Notes: generated by a model from the letters alone, not told the origin. Counted from the first letter of the stretch, positions 7,869 to 16,852 are shown. The stretch: 42,792 nt of DNA from an uncultured Pseudomonadota bacterium (GCA_903889445.1 CAISXF010000037.1:1-42792); one strand, 5' to 3'. A program made the numbers and translations.

Positions 7869-9307
7869 GAGAAAAAAGTCATTGCTTCATAAATACGTTC
7901 TTGTGCTTTATGCAGCACGTTGAGCGAAAAATCAGCGTTTAATTTGCCTTGATTGAGTTTAGCATACGCTGGGATGGTATTGAGGTAAGGTAGGTATTTT
8001 GACTTACGCGAGCCAAAATAACTATGCAGTTTTGCCAAAATGACAACATCAATCAGGGTTAAATTATCATCCCCGCTTTCATAAAACCAATCTTCGGCAA
8101 ATTTAGGAATGTTCACCAATTCGGCGGGAAAACCTAAATTATGCAGCATCATCATGCCCACGGAAGGACTTAAAAAAGGCAACGCTGCTTTTAATTCTCG
8201 TAAATTCGGAACGTCCATCTGTTGTTCCGCAAAATTTAACACGGGGATTTTGCCAATATCGCAGATCAACCCCGCCAATAACGCATCTTCTGGATTAACG
8301 GTTTTGCTTTCCTTTGCCAAAACATAACACAAACTGGATAAATAAATACTATTGCGCCAATTGGTTTGCATCATTTCCATCAAAGGCATATTTTTACTGT
8401 AAAATAATTGCTTAACGCTAATTCCCATCACGACACGGCGCGTACCGCCGACACCCAAACGAACCACCGCATTTTGACAATTCGTAATTGGCGTTTCAAC
8501 CATGCTATTTGCCGATTGAATCAACTTTGCCACAATCGCCGCATCATATTGCACAATGTTGACGATGTCGGTGATAGTAATATCTGGTTCGTCCAATGCT
8601 TTTTTCAAACGTAACGCGACTTGTGGCAAGCTCGGTAAACTGAGGGTGTTTTCTCGATAAGCGTGAGCAAAATCCGCGAAAAATTGATTGTTCGGCAATT
8701 CACGCGGCAATCCACTTTTAACAAACGCGCCACCTTGCATATAACGGTATTTGCGTTGACTGAGGCGTTGCAAAAATAAACGTGAAACGGCGAGAATAAT
8801 ACTGGGTTGCGCTGTAATCGCAGTGGCACCGCACAAATAACCGCTGTTTAATGGCAAGCCCGCTTGTGCCGTATCGCAAATAACGGTGTAAGCAAAAACG
8901 CCATCCGGTCGTAATTCAATGCTTCCCTGCAACAAATAATACGCATATTCGGTGCGTTCTCCGGCAATAAAAACGACGGAATCGGCATTGTAATGTAGCG
9001 TTTGATGTTCGATTTGCTCTAACGTGCTTTCTGAGGAATAACGCAACGGCGCAAATTTTTTGAACAAACGTACCGGCTGTCGTTCTTCTTCGCTAATTAA
9101 AATGGGCGCAGTACGTTCAGTTGGTGCAATACCTACCGGTGCCAGCAAGTTTAGAGGGTTGACAGGCGAACCGGCTAATTGACGCAATAACACTTCCTTC
9201 GAAGGAGTTGGGGTAACAAGCGTAGACGAGGGTATGGGATTTCGTCTAAAACTGCTAAACAAAATGTTTTGCAGCGATTTATAAAAAGTGACTAATGTTC
9301 TTATCAT
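7865..9307 (-). CDS. cNMP-binding/HDOD protein, paralogue 1
   Basis: A 480-residue signalling protein. An N-terminal Crp-like cyclic-nucleotide-binding fold (about 80-180, with SVVFIAGERTEYAYYLLQGS) precedes an HDOD domain (about 210-410, from LSLPSLPQVALRLKKAL through ALLAGLICDIGKIPVLNFAE). HDOD domains are catalytically dead HD relatives that act in signalling and regulation. This copy is the most divergent of three tandem paralogues. Its first 13 codons (MIRTLVTFYKS) are repeated as a fragment between paralogues 3 and 2. It starts five bases after the stop of paralogue 2. Confidence 0.9.
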   Translation of the reverse strand: MIRTLVTFYKSLQNILFSSFRRNPIPSSTLVTPTPSKEVLLRQLAGSPVNPLNLLAPVGIAPTERTAPILISEEERQPVRLFKKFAPLRYSSESTLEQIEHQTLHYNADSVVFIAGERTEYAYYLLQGSIELRPDGVFAYTVICDTAQAGLPLNSGYLCGATAITAQPSIILAVSRLFLQRLSQRKYRYMQGGAFVKSGLPRELPNNQFFADFAHAYRENTLSLPSLPQVALRLKKALDEPDITITDIVNIVQYDAAIVAKLIQSANSMVETPITNCQNAVVRLGVGGTRRVVMGISVKQLFYSKNMPLMEMMQTNWRNSIYLSSLCYVLAKESKTVNPEDALLAGLICDIGKIPVLNFAEQQMDVPNLRELKAALPFLSPSVGMMMLHNLGFPAELVNIPKFAEDWFYESGDDNLTLIDVVILAKLHSYFGSRKSKYLPYLNTIPAYAKLNQGKLNADFSLNVLHKAQERIYEAMTFFS

Positions 9308-9312
9308 TTAAT

Positions 9313-10716
9313 TTAGGCAAATAGATTCATAGCATCATCAATACGTTGCTGTGCTTTAGTTAAAATATCCAGTGAAAAATCAGGGTTCAATTTACCGTTT
9401 TCTAGTTTGGCATACGCCGGAATTGAATTGATATAAGGCAAATTTTTGGCGTGTTCAGTGCCAAAATAACTGTGCAATTTTGCTAAAATCACCACATCGA
9501 TGAGCGTTAATGTATCACCGCCACTTTCATAGTACCAATCATCAGCATATTTAGGAATTTCTGTGATGTCACTGGAAAAGCCCAATTTACATAATACTAA
9601 AGAACCAACGGCTGGATTTAAATACGGCATAATACTTTGCAAATCTTGCAAATTCGGTAAAACATCAAGATGCTGTTCAGCAAAATGAATTAACGGAATT
9701 GCGCCAATATCACACACTAACCCAGCGAGCAGCGCGTCTTCTGGATTCACTTGCCCCAATTCTTGAGCGAGTACGAAACTCAAACTAGAAACGTACAGAC
9801 TTTTTTTCCATAAGTCCTGCATTTTTGCCCTAAGTATCGGCGAGTTAGATTGAAATAATTGTTTCGCACTAATTCCCAACACGAGTTTTCGAGTCGTTTC
9901 TAAACCCAAGCGCGTCACGGCAGCATGACAGTTTTTAATCGGTGTCGTAGGGGCATATAACGCACTATTCGCAACTTGAATCAGCTTTGCCACAATGGGC
10001 GCATCGACTTCAATAATTTTAATTGCATCTTTAATGCTAATCTCATGTTGCATCGCTTTACGGAGTTTTATCGCAACTTGGGGTAACGACGGGACACTCA
10101 GTTTATTTTCTTTATAGGCTTGAGCAAAACTATTAAAAAAGGGGGTATTCGGTAATTTTTTCGGCAAGTCGTGATCAATTTTTTCTAAATTATGGTTTTG
10201 TTGTACACGCGCTCGACTCTTATTTATCCACCATTGCACCACAGTGGTGGGAATCAAAAGAATAAAACAAGGCGTTTTTGTGATTGCCGTGGCACCACAG
10301 ACTTTGCCACTATTCAGCGGCAAATTAGCCAAAGTAGAACCTTCTATGACAATATAACTTGCGCCGCCGTCCAATTGAAGTTCAACCGTGCCTTCAAGTA
10401 AATAATAAATATGTTCGCTTTTTTCGCCTAAAGTGAACACGACAGATTCAGCTGTGTAATTTAAAACACTTTGTTCAATTTGCTCAATATCTTCATCGTT
10501 TAAATCACGAATGGGGGCTAATTTTTTTAGTATCGCCAACGATTGTTTTTCAGAAGTGACCACAACAGGTTGCGTATTTTTGCTGACGACAGCCTGATTA
10601 GGGGTCGCGAGTTGCGGATTTTTAATTAGAATCTTCTTTTTAGGCTCCGCTGGCTTTTTAGAAAAAAGATTAGTTATTCGCTTAATGAAGATTATGATTA
10701 ATCTTTTGATTATCAC
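9313..10716 (-). CDS. cNMP-binding/HDOD protein, paralogue 2
   Basis: A 467-residue protein with the same architecture as paralogue 1: a cNMP-binding-like fold (SVVFTLGEKSEHIYYLLEGT) then HDOD (LSVPSLPQVAIKLRKAM to ALLAGLVCDIGAIPLIHFAE). It is clearly closer to paralogue 3 than to 1, for example the shared NSALYAPTTPIKNCHAAVTRLGL region. The start is GTG at 10716, overlapping the TGA of a 23-codon leftover ORF as GTGA. The first 25 residues are hydrophobic and basic (MIIKRLIIIFIKRITNLFSK), perhaps a membrane-peripheral helix. The ligand and output partner are unknown. Confidence 0.9.
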   Translation of the reverse strand: MIIKRLIIIFIKRITNLFSKKPAEPKKKILIKNPQLATPNQAVVSKNTQPVVVTSEKQSLAILKKLAPIRDLNDEDIEQIEQSVLNYTAESVVFTLGEKSEHIYYLLEGTVELQLDGGASYIVIEGSTLANLPLNSGKVCGATAITKTPCFILLIPTTVVQWWINKSRARVQQNHNLEKIDHDLPKKLPNTPFFNSFAQAYKENKLSVPSLPQVAIKLRKAMQHEISIKDAIKIIEVDAPIVAKLIQVANSALYAPTTPIKNCHAAVTRLGLETTRKLVLGISAKQLFQSNSPILRAKMQDLWKKSLYVSSLSFVLAQELGQVNPEDALLAGLVCDIGAIPLIHFAEQHLDVLPNLQDLQSIMPYLNPAVGSLVLCKLGFSSDITEIPKYADDWYYESGGDTLTLIDVVILAKLHSYFGTEHAKNLPYINSIPAYAKLENGKLNPDFSLDILTKAQQRIDDAMNLFA

Positions 10717-10784
10717 GATGTTTGCACCATTATTGCGTCGTTCATCTGTGGCGGCGATTTATAAAAAGCGACTAATGTTTTCAT
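10713..10784 (-). pseudogene. Leftover 5' fragment of HDOD paralogue 1
   Basis: A 23-codon ORF (MKTLVAFYKSPPQMND...) whose first 40 or so bases closely match the start of paralogue 1 (MIRTLVTFYKS), including the preceding stop-codon context TAAATGAT. Its stop overlaps the GTG start of paralogue 2. It reads as the truncated start of a duplicated gene left at a tandem-duplication junction. It may now help couple translation from paralogue 3 to paralogue 2. Confidence 0.7.
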
Positions 10785-10787
10785 CAT

Positions 10788-12170
10788 TTAGGAAAATAAA
10801 CGCATGACATCATCAATACGTTGATGTGCTTTGGCTAAAATAGCCAATGAAAAATCAGAATTTAATTTACCATTTTTTAATTTAGCATACGCCGGAATTG
10901 AATTGATATACGGTAAATCCTTAGCGTGTGTGGTGCCAAAATAACTGTGTAATTTCGCCAAAATCACCACGTCAATGAGCGTCAACGTATCGCCGTCACT
11001 TTCGTAATACCAATCTTCAGCATATTTAGGAATTTCTGTGATGTCACGGGGAAAGTCGAATTTATACAAGACTAATGCACCCACCGCCGAATTTAAATAC
11101 GGCATAATACTCTCTACGTCCCGCAAATTAGGAGAGCCATCGGGGTGTTGTTCGGCAAAATGAATTAACGAAATGGCACCAATATCACAAATCAATCCTG
11201 CTAACAGTGCATCTTCTGGATTAACTTGCCCCGATTCCCGAGCCAATACGAAACTTAAACTCGACACGAGTAAACTTTTTTTCCACAAGTCCTGCATTTG
11301 CGCCATGAGTTGCGGTGATTTAGAGTGAAACAATTGCTTCACGCTAATTCCCATCACGAGTTTTCGAGTCGTTTCCAAACCCAAACGTGTCACGGCATCG
11401 TGACAGTTTTTAATCGGTGTCGTAGGGGCATATAACGCACTATTCGCAACTTGAATCAGCTTTGCTACGATAGACACATCGACTTCAATGATTTTAATCA
11501 CATTGTTAATACTAATATCATGTTGCATCGCTTTGCGGAGCTTTATCGCAACCTGCGGCAATACGGGTAAATTGAGTTTATTTTCTTTACAGGCTTGAAA
11601 GAAATTATTAAAAAAGGGTGTATCGGGAATTTCTTTCGGTCGATCAATATCAATAATTTCTAAAAGATTATTTTGCTGGGGGTATCGCGTTCGACTTTTA
11701 TTCACCCACCACCTGACAGCTGTAACAGGAATTGAAAGAATCAAACAAGGCATTGTTGTAATTGCCGTGGCACCACAGACTTTGCCACTATTCAGCGGCA
11801 AATGAGCCAACGTCGAACCTTCCGTGACGGTATAACTTGCGCCACCGTTCGATTGAAGTTCGACCTCGCCTTTGAGCAGGTAGTAAACGTGTTCACTTTG
11901 TTCGTGCAAAGTAAAAATAATAGAATTGGCGGCATATTGCAAAATACTTTGTTCAATTTGCTCAATATCTTCATCCGTTAAATCACGAATGGGAGCTAAT
12001 TTTTTTAGGATGATTAACGGTTGTTTTTCATGACTCACCGTCATTGGTTTCGTATTTTCACTTACGGCAACAACTCTGACCATTTTCTTTTCGGTGGAAT
12101 GTGTAGTCAACGTCATCTCGCCAGCACCCACTGGCTTTTTAGAAAAAATACTGCTTGCCCACGATTTCAT
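10788..12170 (-). CDS. cNMP-binding/HDOD protein, paralogue 3
   Basis: A 460-residue protein, first of the three in transcription order. It has a cNMP-binding-like fold (SIIFTLHEQSEHVYYLLKGE) and HDOD domain (LNLPVLPQVAIKLRKAM, then NPEDALLAGLICDIGAISLI). It is nearly collinear with paralogue 2. The N terminus (MKSWASSIFSKKPVGAGE) differs and lacks the hydrophobic leader. The region upstream of its ATG resembles the region upstream of paralogue 2, consistent with duplication of gene plus leader. The differing N termini suggest different localisation or partners. Confidence 0.9.
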   Translation of the reverse strand: MKSWASSIFSKKPVGAGEMTLTTHSTEKKMVRVVAVSENTKPMTVSHEKQPLIILKKLAPIRDLTDEDIEQIEQSILQYAANSIIFTLHEQSEHVYYLLKGEVELQSNGGASYTVTEGSTLAHLPLNSGKVCGATAITTMPCLILSIPVTAVRWWVNKSRTRYPQQNNLLEIIDIDRPKEIPDTPFFNNFFQACKENKLNLPVLPQVAIKLRKAMQHDISINNVIKIIEVDVSIVAKLIQVANSALYAPTTPIKNCHDAVTRLGLETTRKLVMGISVKQLFHSKSPQLMAQMQDLWKKSLLVSSLSFVLARESGQVNPEDALLAGLICDIGAISLIHFAEQHPDGSPNLRDVESIMPYLNSAVGALVLYKFDFPRDITEIPKYAEDWYYESDGDTLTLIDVVILAKLHSYFGTTHAKDLPYINSIPAYAKLKNGKLNSDFSLAILAKAHQRIDDVMRLFS

Positions 12171-12230
12171 CTTGCTATCAATCCATAATTAATTATTACG
12201 ACGTTTTCGCCATTCCAAGCAGTTAATTTG

Positions 12231-12653
12231 TTATTTGTTCGGGCGATAAAAAATCGCGGTTTTAGACAACGTATCATGCCAACAGTGTTTTTCTTCATTC
12301 AGGATTGACCATAAAAAACCTAATCCGAGCATCCCCCACGATACGATGGCACCGCTGAAACGTTCAAACGCTTGCAACCATGTTATGGGTTGGAGGTCGA
12401 ACGTTAAAACTTGAAGTTTCCACGCCCGCAATCCCAATGTTTGTCCGCCATGTGTCCAGAACCAACCATAAAAAATAAAGCTAACCATCAGCAAATAAAA
12501 AGAGTAGAAAATTTGATGATTTCTAAAATCCTGTCCGGCATTAAATGGTAAAATTAACGCGGTAGCGACAAACAGAACACTTGCCAGTAAAAGTGAATCA
12601 TAAACAATCGCTGCAAAACGGCGCATTAAACTAGGTGTTTGTAACATAAGCAT
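12231..12653 (-). CDS. RDD family membrane protein
   Basis: A 140-residue protein with an RDD-domain layout: Arg-rich start RRFAAIVYDSLLLASVLFVA (first helix, with the family Arg/Asp pair), a second helix around FYSFYLLMVSFIFYGWFW, then GQTLGLRAWKLQV and a third helix before the C terminus. RDD proteins are membrane proteins of mostly unproven function, some tied to ion exchange. An alternative start three codons in is possible. It lies downstream of a small membrane protein gene on the same strand. Confidence 0.88.
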   Translation of the reverse strand: MLMLQTPSLMRRFAAIVYDSLLLASVLFVATALILPFNAGQDFRNHQIFYSFYLLMVSFIFYGWFWTHGGQTLGLRAWKLQVLTFDLQPITWLQAFERFSGAIVSWGMLGLGFLWSILNEEKHCWHDTLSKTAIFYRPNK

Positions 12654-12689
12654 TAAGTAAATACGCCGTAAAAATAAAACAACACGGAA

Positions 12690-12872
12690 TTAAATTTTAA
12701 ATAACGATAATTTTTGTCCAAAATACATGGTCATGGCGACTAACAATCCAAGCATTAAAAACGAAGCAATCATCGGCAGACGCGGTCCCATAGATAATAT
12801 GAAAAAATCAGTGACAAAAATACTGGTTAAAAAGGGCTGGTCAACCAAACCCGTAATAATTCTTTTAAACAT
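12690..12872 (-). CDS. Small two-helix membrane protein
   Basis: ATG 12872 is chosen because GGAG lies about seven bases upstream; a longer form reaching 12899 lacks such a site. The 60-residue product has two hydrophobic segments (FLTSIFVTDFFIL and MIASFLMLGLLVAMTMYF) and a short basic tail. I do not recognise it. Its position just before an RDD gene suggests co-transcription. Confidence 0.6.
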   Translation of the reverse strand: MFKRIITGLVDQPFLTSIFVTDFFILSMGPRLPMIASFLMLGLLVAMTMYFGQKLSLFKI

Positions 12873-12960
12873 AATAACTCCAGATTTGAACGCGCACACT
12901 TTGGCGCGTATGAAAAGAATAAAAAAACAATGCCGATTTTACTCTATTCAAAAGGGCAAT

Positions 12961-13185
12961 TTGACATCCACCCCCGCCTAAAAAGCAGGGGATTTCTTAG
13001 TTTAGCCTTCCATGCCCGAAAGGAGTGTCTCTGAAAAACACCTTATTTCAACCACTCTGTAGCTAGCAAGCCAGAGTGCGGAAGTACACAGCAACAGTAT
13101 ACCCAACGTGATAATTCTAACACAAACAAAATCAAAATCCCCGTCAAGCCCCACCCTAAAGATGCAGGGCTTGACGAGCTTTCTG
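12961..13185 (-). mobile_element. tnpB-less IS200/IS605-type element with omega-RNA-like right end, copy 1
   Basis: Read on the minus strand it contains, in order: a hairpin (CGTCAAGCCC 13142-13151 with GGGCTTGACG 13167-13176, loop containing CTTTAGG); a stretch resembling the last codons of a TnpB (GTTGGGTATACTGTTGCTGTG); a stem CACTCTG/CAGAGTG; a second stem AAGGTGT with ACACTCCTT; and a terminal CCCC...TTTTTAGGC...GGGG hairpin ending GATGTCAA at 12961. This is the layout of the right end and guide-RNA scaffold of IS605-family TnpB elements. No transposase or tnpB ORF is present. A homologous copy in the other orientation lies at 42353-42564. Confidence 0.75.
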
Positions 13186-13257
13186 GTAAAAGAAAAGAAG
13201 TGTTGATTAACTGTGCATGAATTGTAATGATATTAGCCACATTATGAATAAAACCAA

Positions 13258-14703
13258 TTGAGTGTGAACGCCATTTTAACTTTTTTAAAAAACTTTGCAG
13301 ATTCAGACAAAAAGCCTATTCGATCGGCAAAAATTGCTCGCCAAAAATTCATCGAAAAATTGCCCGACGTTGTCCCTCGCGCTACTGAAACGTATGATGG
13401 CGCAACGATTATTCCGCGTCCAGATCATAACGTTTCGCGCCAACAAGTCGGCGAACACGCGCTAAAAGTCTTGTATCGCTTGCGAAAAGAAGGCTTTGAT
13501 GCCTATTTGGTCGGCGGTTGTGTGCGCGATTTATTACTCGGACGCGAACCTAAAGATTTTGACGTAGTCACCAATGCCGAACCGGAACAAATTGCCGATA
13601 TTTTTTCCAATTGTCGGTTAATTGGCAAACGATTTCGATTGGCGCATGTCATTTACGGGCGCGAATTTGTCGAAGTCGCTACGTTTCGGAAAGCCATTAG
13701 CGACGACAAAAAAGACGCGCCCCGGATAACAAAAGAAGGGCGGATTGTACAAGATAATATCTACGGTTCGATTAACGAAGACGTGTGGCGACGGGATTTC
13801 ACCATCAACGCGCTGTATTACAACATTCGGGATTTTTCGATTGTCGATTTTGTCGGCGGCATGGATGATCATAAAGCCGGTTTAATTCGTTTAATTGGCG
13901 ATGCCAGTGAACGTTTTCGGGAAGATCCTGTGCGAATGCTCCGCGCCGTGCGCTTTGCGGTGAAATTGGCGTTTAAATTACATCACGATTGCGAACAAGC
14001 CATTCCGCTCAACGCGCATTTGTTAGCCAGTATTCCAGCGGCACGATTGCACGACGAAATCCCTAAATTATTTTTGTCGGGTTATGGCGTGCAGACGTTT
14101 GAAATGTTGCGGCAATACGGTTTATTCGGCATGTTATTTCCTGCCGTTGAAAAAAGTTTGTCGCACGAGGCGGCGCATTTCCCCAAAATGATGGTGATTA
14201 ACGCGCTGAAAAATGCCGATGATCGTGTCGCTGAAGGCAAAACGATTCAGTCCTATTTTCTCTTTGCGGCATTATTATTTGAACCGATGCAGCAACGCGC
14301 GGATGAAAAAATTAAGAAAGGCGAACTCGAATCTATTGCCTATTATGAAGCAGCGGGGGAGGTTTTAACGCAGCAAGTTCGGCGTTTGGCGATACCGCGT
14401 CATTTTACGTTAGCGATTCGGGAAGTATGGAGTTTGCAGCCAAAATTCAGTTCACGAGTGGGGATGAAACCGTATCGTTTGCTGACACATCCTCGTTTTC
14501 GGGCGGCGTATGATTTTCTGATGTTACGCGCTCAAACGGGCAGTGCGTCAACGGAATTGGCGGAATGGTGGACGGCGTATCAAGCGGCGAGCGAATCGGA
14601 ACAGCGCAAAATGACGCAGCCGCAACCCGTCGCAGCAAAACCCAAGAAAAAACGCACTTATCGCAAAAAAGCGAAACCTCTTGTTATTTACTCTGAGTCT
14701 TAA
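13258..14703 (+). CDS. pcnB: Poly(A) polymerase I
   Basis: A 481-residue (or slightly shorter) PcnB that adds 3' poly(A) tails to RNA and promotes decay. The nucleotidyltransferase core shows GEHALKVLYRLRKEGFDAYL, GGCVRDLLLG and the metal-binding pair Asp100/Asp102 in PKDFDVVT. RRDFTINALYYN and RMLRAVRFAVKL follow. The C-terminal tail is basic (KPKKKRTYRKKAKP), as usual for PcnB. No ATG is available; TTG 13258 or GTG 13264 must serve as start, which may keep expression low. It heads the classical pcnB-folK-panB-panC cluster. Confidence 0.95.
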   Translation: MSVNAILTFLKNFADSDKKPIRSAKIARQKFIEKLPDVVPRATETYDGATIIPRPDHNVSRQQVGEHALKVLYRLRKEGFDAYLVGGCVRDLLLGREPKDFDVVTNAEPEQIADIFSNCRLIGKRFRLAHVIYGREFVEVATFRKAISDDKKDAPRITKEGRIVQDNIYGSINEDVWRRDFTINALYYNIRDFSIVDFVGGMDDHKAGLIRLIGDASERFREDPVRMLRAVRFAVKLAFKLHHDCEQAIPLNAHLLASIPAARLHDEIPKLFLSGYGVQTFEMLRQYGLFGMLFPAVEKSLSHEAAHFPKMMVINALKNADDRVAEGKTIQSYFLFAALLFEPMQQRADEKIKKGELESIAYYEAAGEVLTQQVRRLAIPRHFTLAIREVWSLQPKFSSRVGMKPYRLLTHPRFRAAYDFLMLRAQTGSASTELAEWWTAYQAASESEQRKMTQPQPVAAKPKKKRTYRKKAKPLVIYSES

Positions 14704-14706
14704 ATT

Positions 14707-15204
14707 ATGGTTATGAAAACACGCGCTTATTTAGGTTTAGGCAGTAATTTAGACACGCCGATTGAACAATTACGCGCTGCCCGAACGGCAATTTGTGCGG
14801 TGATGGGCATTGAAGAAATGGCATTTTCAAGTTTATATCGCAGTCCATCGATGGGTTCAAAAAATCAACCCGATTACGTCAATGCCGTGATGGCAATTCA
14901 AACAGATTTACCGCCGCTGGTTTTATTAGCAGCGTTGCAAACGATTGAAAATGAACACGGGCGGGTGCGTCTTGAACGCTGGGGCGCACGCACGTTGGAT
15001 ATTGATATTTTGTTGTTTGGTGACGAAGTTTTGAATTTCCCCGATTTAGTTGTGCCACATTACGGCATGACGGAACGCGCGTTTGTGTTGTATCCGCTGG
15101 CTGAAATTGCCCCCGATTTGGCGATTCCTAATCACGGAAAACTCGCGGAACTCGTGGCGCGTTGCCCTTTAAACGATTTGGTGCGATTGTCCGATGTCGT
15201 CTAG
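14707..15204 (+). CDS. folK: 2-amino-4-hydroxy-6-hydroxymethyldihydropteridine pyrophosphokinase
   Basis: A 165-residue FolK, which transfers pyrophosphate from ATP to the pterin in folate synthesis. Motifs are YLGLGSNLDTP at the N terminus, RWGARTLDIDILLFG (metal ligands Asp98 and Asp100) and VVPHYGMTERAFVLYPLAE. ATG 14713 (MKTRAYLG) is an equally good start. It lies three bases after pcnB and overlaps panB by 11 bases, so translation is probably coupled. Confidence 0.96.
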   Translation: MVMKTRAYLGLGSNLDTPIEQLRAARTAICAVMGIEEMAFSSLYRSPSMGSKNQPDYVNAVMAIQTDLPPLVLLAALQTIENEHGRVRLERWGARTLDIDILLFGDEVLNFPDLVVPHYGMTERAFVLYPLAEIAPDLAIPNHGKLAELVARCPLNDLVRLSDVV

Positions 15205-16012
15205 TTATTTAAGCTCGAATTCGAGTTCGCCGCTCACGCATTTGGATTTGTTGGCGATGAAACAGCGTGGCGAAAAAATCGCGTGTTTAACGGCTTACGA
15301 TGCCAGTTTTGGTGCGTTGATTGACGCGGCAGGAATTGACGTAATTTTGGTCGGTGATTCGCTTGGCATGGTGATTCAAGGTCACACGACCACGTTGCCC
15401 GTCAAAATTGACGACATGATTTATCACACGCGCTGCGTCACAAAAACCTGCAAACGGGCTTTAGTCATTGCGGATTTGCCTTTTATGACTTATGCCACGC
15501 CCGAATTGGCGGCACAAAATGCGGCGGCACTCATTCAAAACGGTGGCGCAAAATTGGTGAAATTAGAAGGCGCGAAAATTGAAATCGTGCAGTTTTTAGT
15601 TTCTCAAGGCATTGCCGTTTGCGGACATTTAGGATTATTGCCGCAATTTATTCATCAGTTGGGCGGTTACAAAGTACAAGGAAAAGCCGCAGAATCAGCC
15701 GAGAAATTACTCGCCGATGCGTTAGCGATTCAAAACGCAGGCGCGTCGATGCTGATTTTAGAATGTGTTCCAGCAGAGTTGGCACGACACATTACCGAAC
15801 AATTAACGATTCCCGTGATTGGCATCGGCGCAGGTGGCGCGTGCGACGGGCAAGTTTTAGTCGTTTACGATATGTTAGGAATCAGCACAGGTAAACGCCC
15901 GCGTTTTTCAAAAAACTTTCTTGCCGACACAAACTCCATCGAATCCGCGTTAAAAAACTATTCAAATGCCGTTAAAAATGGCAGTTTCCCAACCGCTGAA
16001 CACAGCTTTTAA
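15194..16012 (+). CDS. panB: 3-methyl-2-oxobutanoate hydroxymethyltransferase
   Basis: A 272-residue PanB, the first committed enzyme of pantothenate synthesis, making ketopantoate from 2-oxoisovalerate. It shows LTAYDASFGALIDAAGID, the metal and substrate loop VGDSLGMVIQGH, VKLEGA, HLGLLPQ and IGIGAGGACDGQVLV. The N terminus has a Ser-rich leader before the conserved LLAMKQRGEKI. It overlaps folK and lies 12 bases ahead of panC. Confidence 0.96.
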   Translation: MSSSYLSSNSSSPLTHLDLLAMKQRGEKIACLTAYDASFGALIDAAGIDVILVGDSLGMVIQGHTTTLPVKIDDMIYHTRCVTKTCKRALVIADLPFMTYATPELAAQNAAALIQNGGAKLVKLEGAKIEIVQFLVSQGIAVCGHLGLLPQFIHQLGGYKVQGKAAESAEKLLADALAIQNAGASMLILECVPAELARHITEQLTIPVIGIGAGGACDGQVLVVYDMLGISTGKRPRFSKNFLADTNSIESALKNYSNAVKNGSFPTAEHSF

Positions 16013-16024
16013 ATTCAAAAAATC

Positions 16025-16852
16025 ATGCAAATTTTTCACACTATTTCAGACATTCGCGCGTGGCGAAATGCGAATCAGCGCGTGGCTTTCGTGCCAACAA
16101 TGGGTAATTTACACGCGGGACATTTACAACTAGTGCGCGAAGCAAAAAAACACGCCGACCAAGTCATCGTGAGTATTTTTGTCAATCCGACACAGTTTAG
16201 CATTCACGAAGATTTAGCCAATTATCCGCGTACTGAATCCCGTGATTGTGAACTGTTAGCCGCCGAAGGTTGCGATGTGGTTTTTCTGCCGTCGGTTGAA
16301 ACGATTTACGCGCCAACCGCTCAAACAACCGTGACGGTTTCGGCGGTTTCACAAAATTATTGTGGCGCGTCACGGACAGGGCATTTCGATGGCGTGGCAA
16401 CGGTGGTGTGTAAATTATTCAATATCGTGCAACCGAATGTCGCAGTATTTGGCTTAAAAGATTTTCAGCAATTCGTGGTGATTCAAACATTGGTGCGTGA
16501 TTTACATTTGCCGATTGAGATTATTGGCGTGCCGACGGTGCGGGAAATCGACGGGTTGGCGATGAGTTCGCGCAACGGTTATTTGAGTGAACGAGAACGT
16601 ATTTGTGCACCGAAAATTTATCACATTCTGCAACACGCGCGTGATAATTTAATCACTGGAAAAACTATTGTAGACGTTGAAACGTGTGCAATTTCAGCAT
16701 TAACGCACGCGGGTTTTGACGTGGATTATTTCAACGTGGCGCGTCGTTCGGATTTGCAATTTGCCACGTTGAACGATAAAGAATTGATTATTTTAGTGGC
16801 GGCAAAATTGGGCAAAACACGCTTGATTGATAATTTGTGGCTCGATAGATGA
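16025..16852 (+). CDS. panC: Pantothenate synthetase
   Basis: A 275-residue PanC that joins pantoate and beta-alanine with ATP. The nucleotidyl-transferase HxGH motif is His30 and His33 in PTMGNLHAGHLQ. VNPTQF, GHFDGVATVV, FGLKDFQQ and the KMSKS-like loop MSSRNGYLS are present. Its stop overlaps the ATG of the helicase gene by four bases, so the accessory island is physically coupled to this housekeeping operon. Confidence 0.96.
   Translation: MQIFHTISDIRAWRNANQRVAFVPTMGNLHAGHLQLVREAKKHADQVIVSIFVNPTQFSIHEDLANYPRTESRDCELLAAEGCDVVFLPSVETIYAPTAQTTVTVSAVSQNYCGASRTGHFDGVATVVCKLFNIVQPNVAVFGLKDFQQFVVIQTLVRDLHLPIEIIGVPTVREIDGLAMSSRNGYLSERERICAPKIYHILQHARDNLITGKTIVDVETCAISALTHAGFDVDYFNVARRSDLQFATLNDKELIILVAAKLGKTRLIDNLWLDR

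Noticed and set aside
13043-13240. 65-codon minus-strand ORF over the first IS605-like element
   Set aside because: It runs through hairpins and the TnpB-end scrap with no ribosome site; it is a chance frame across the element.
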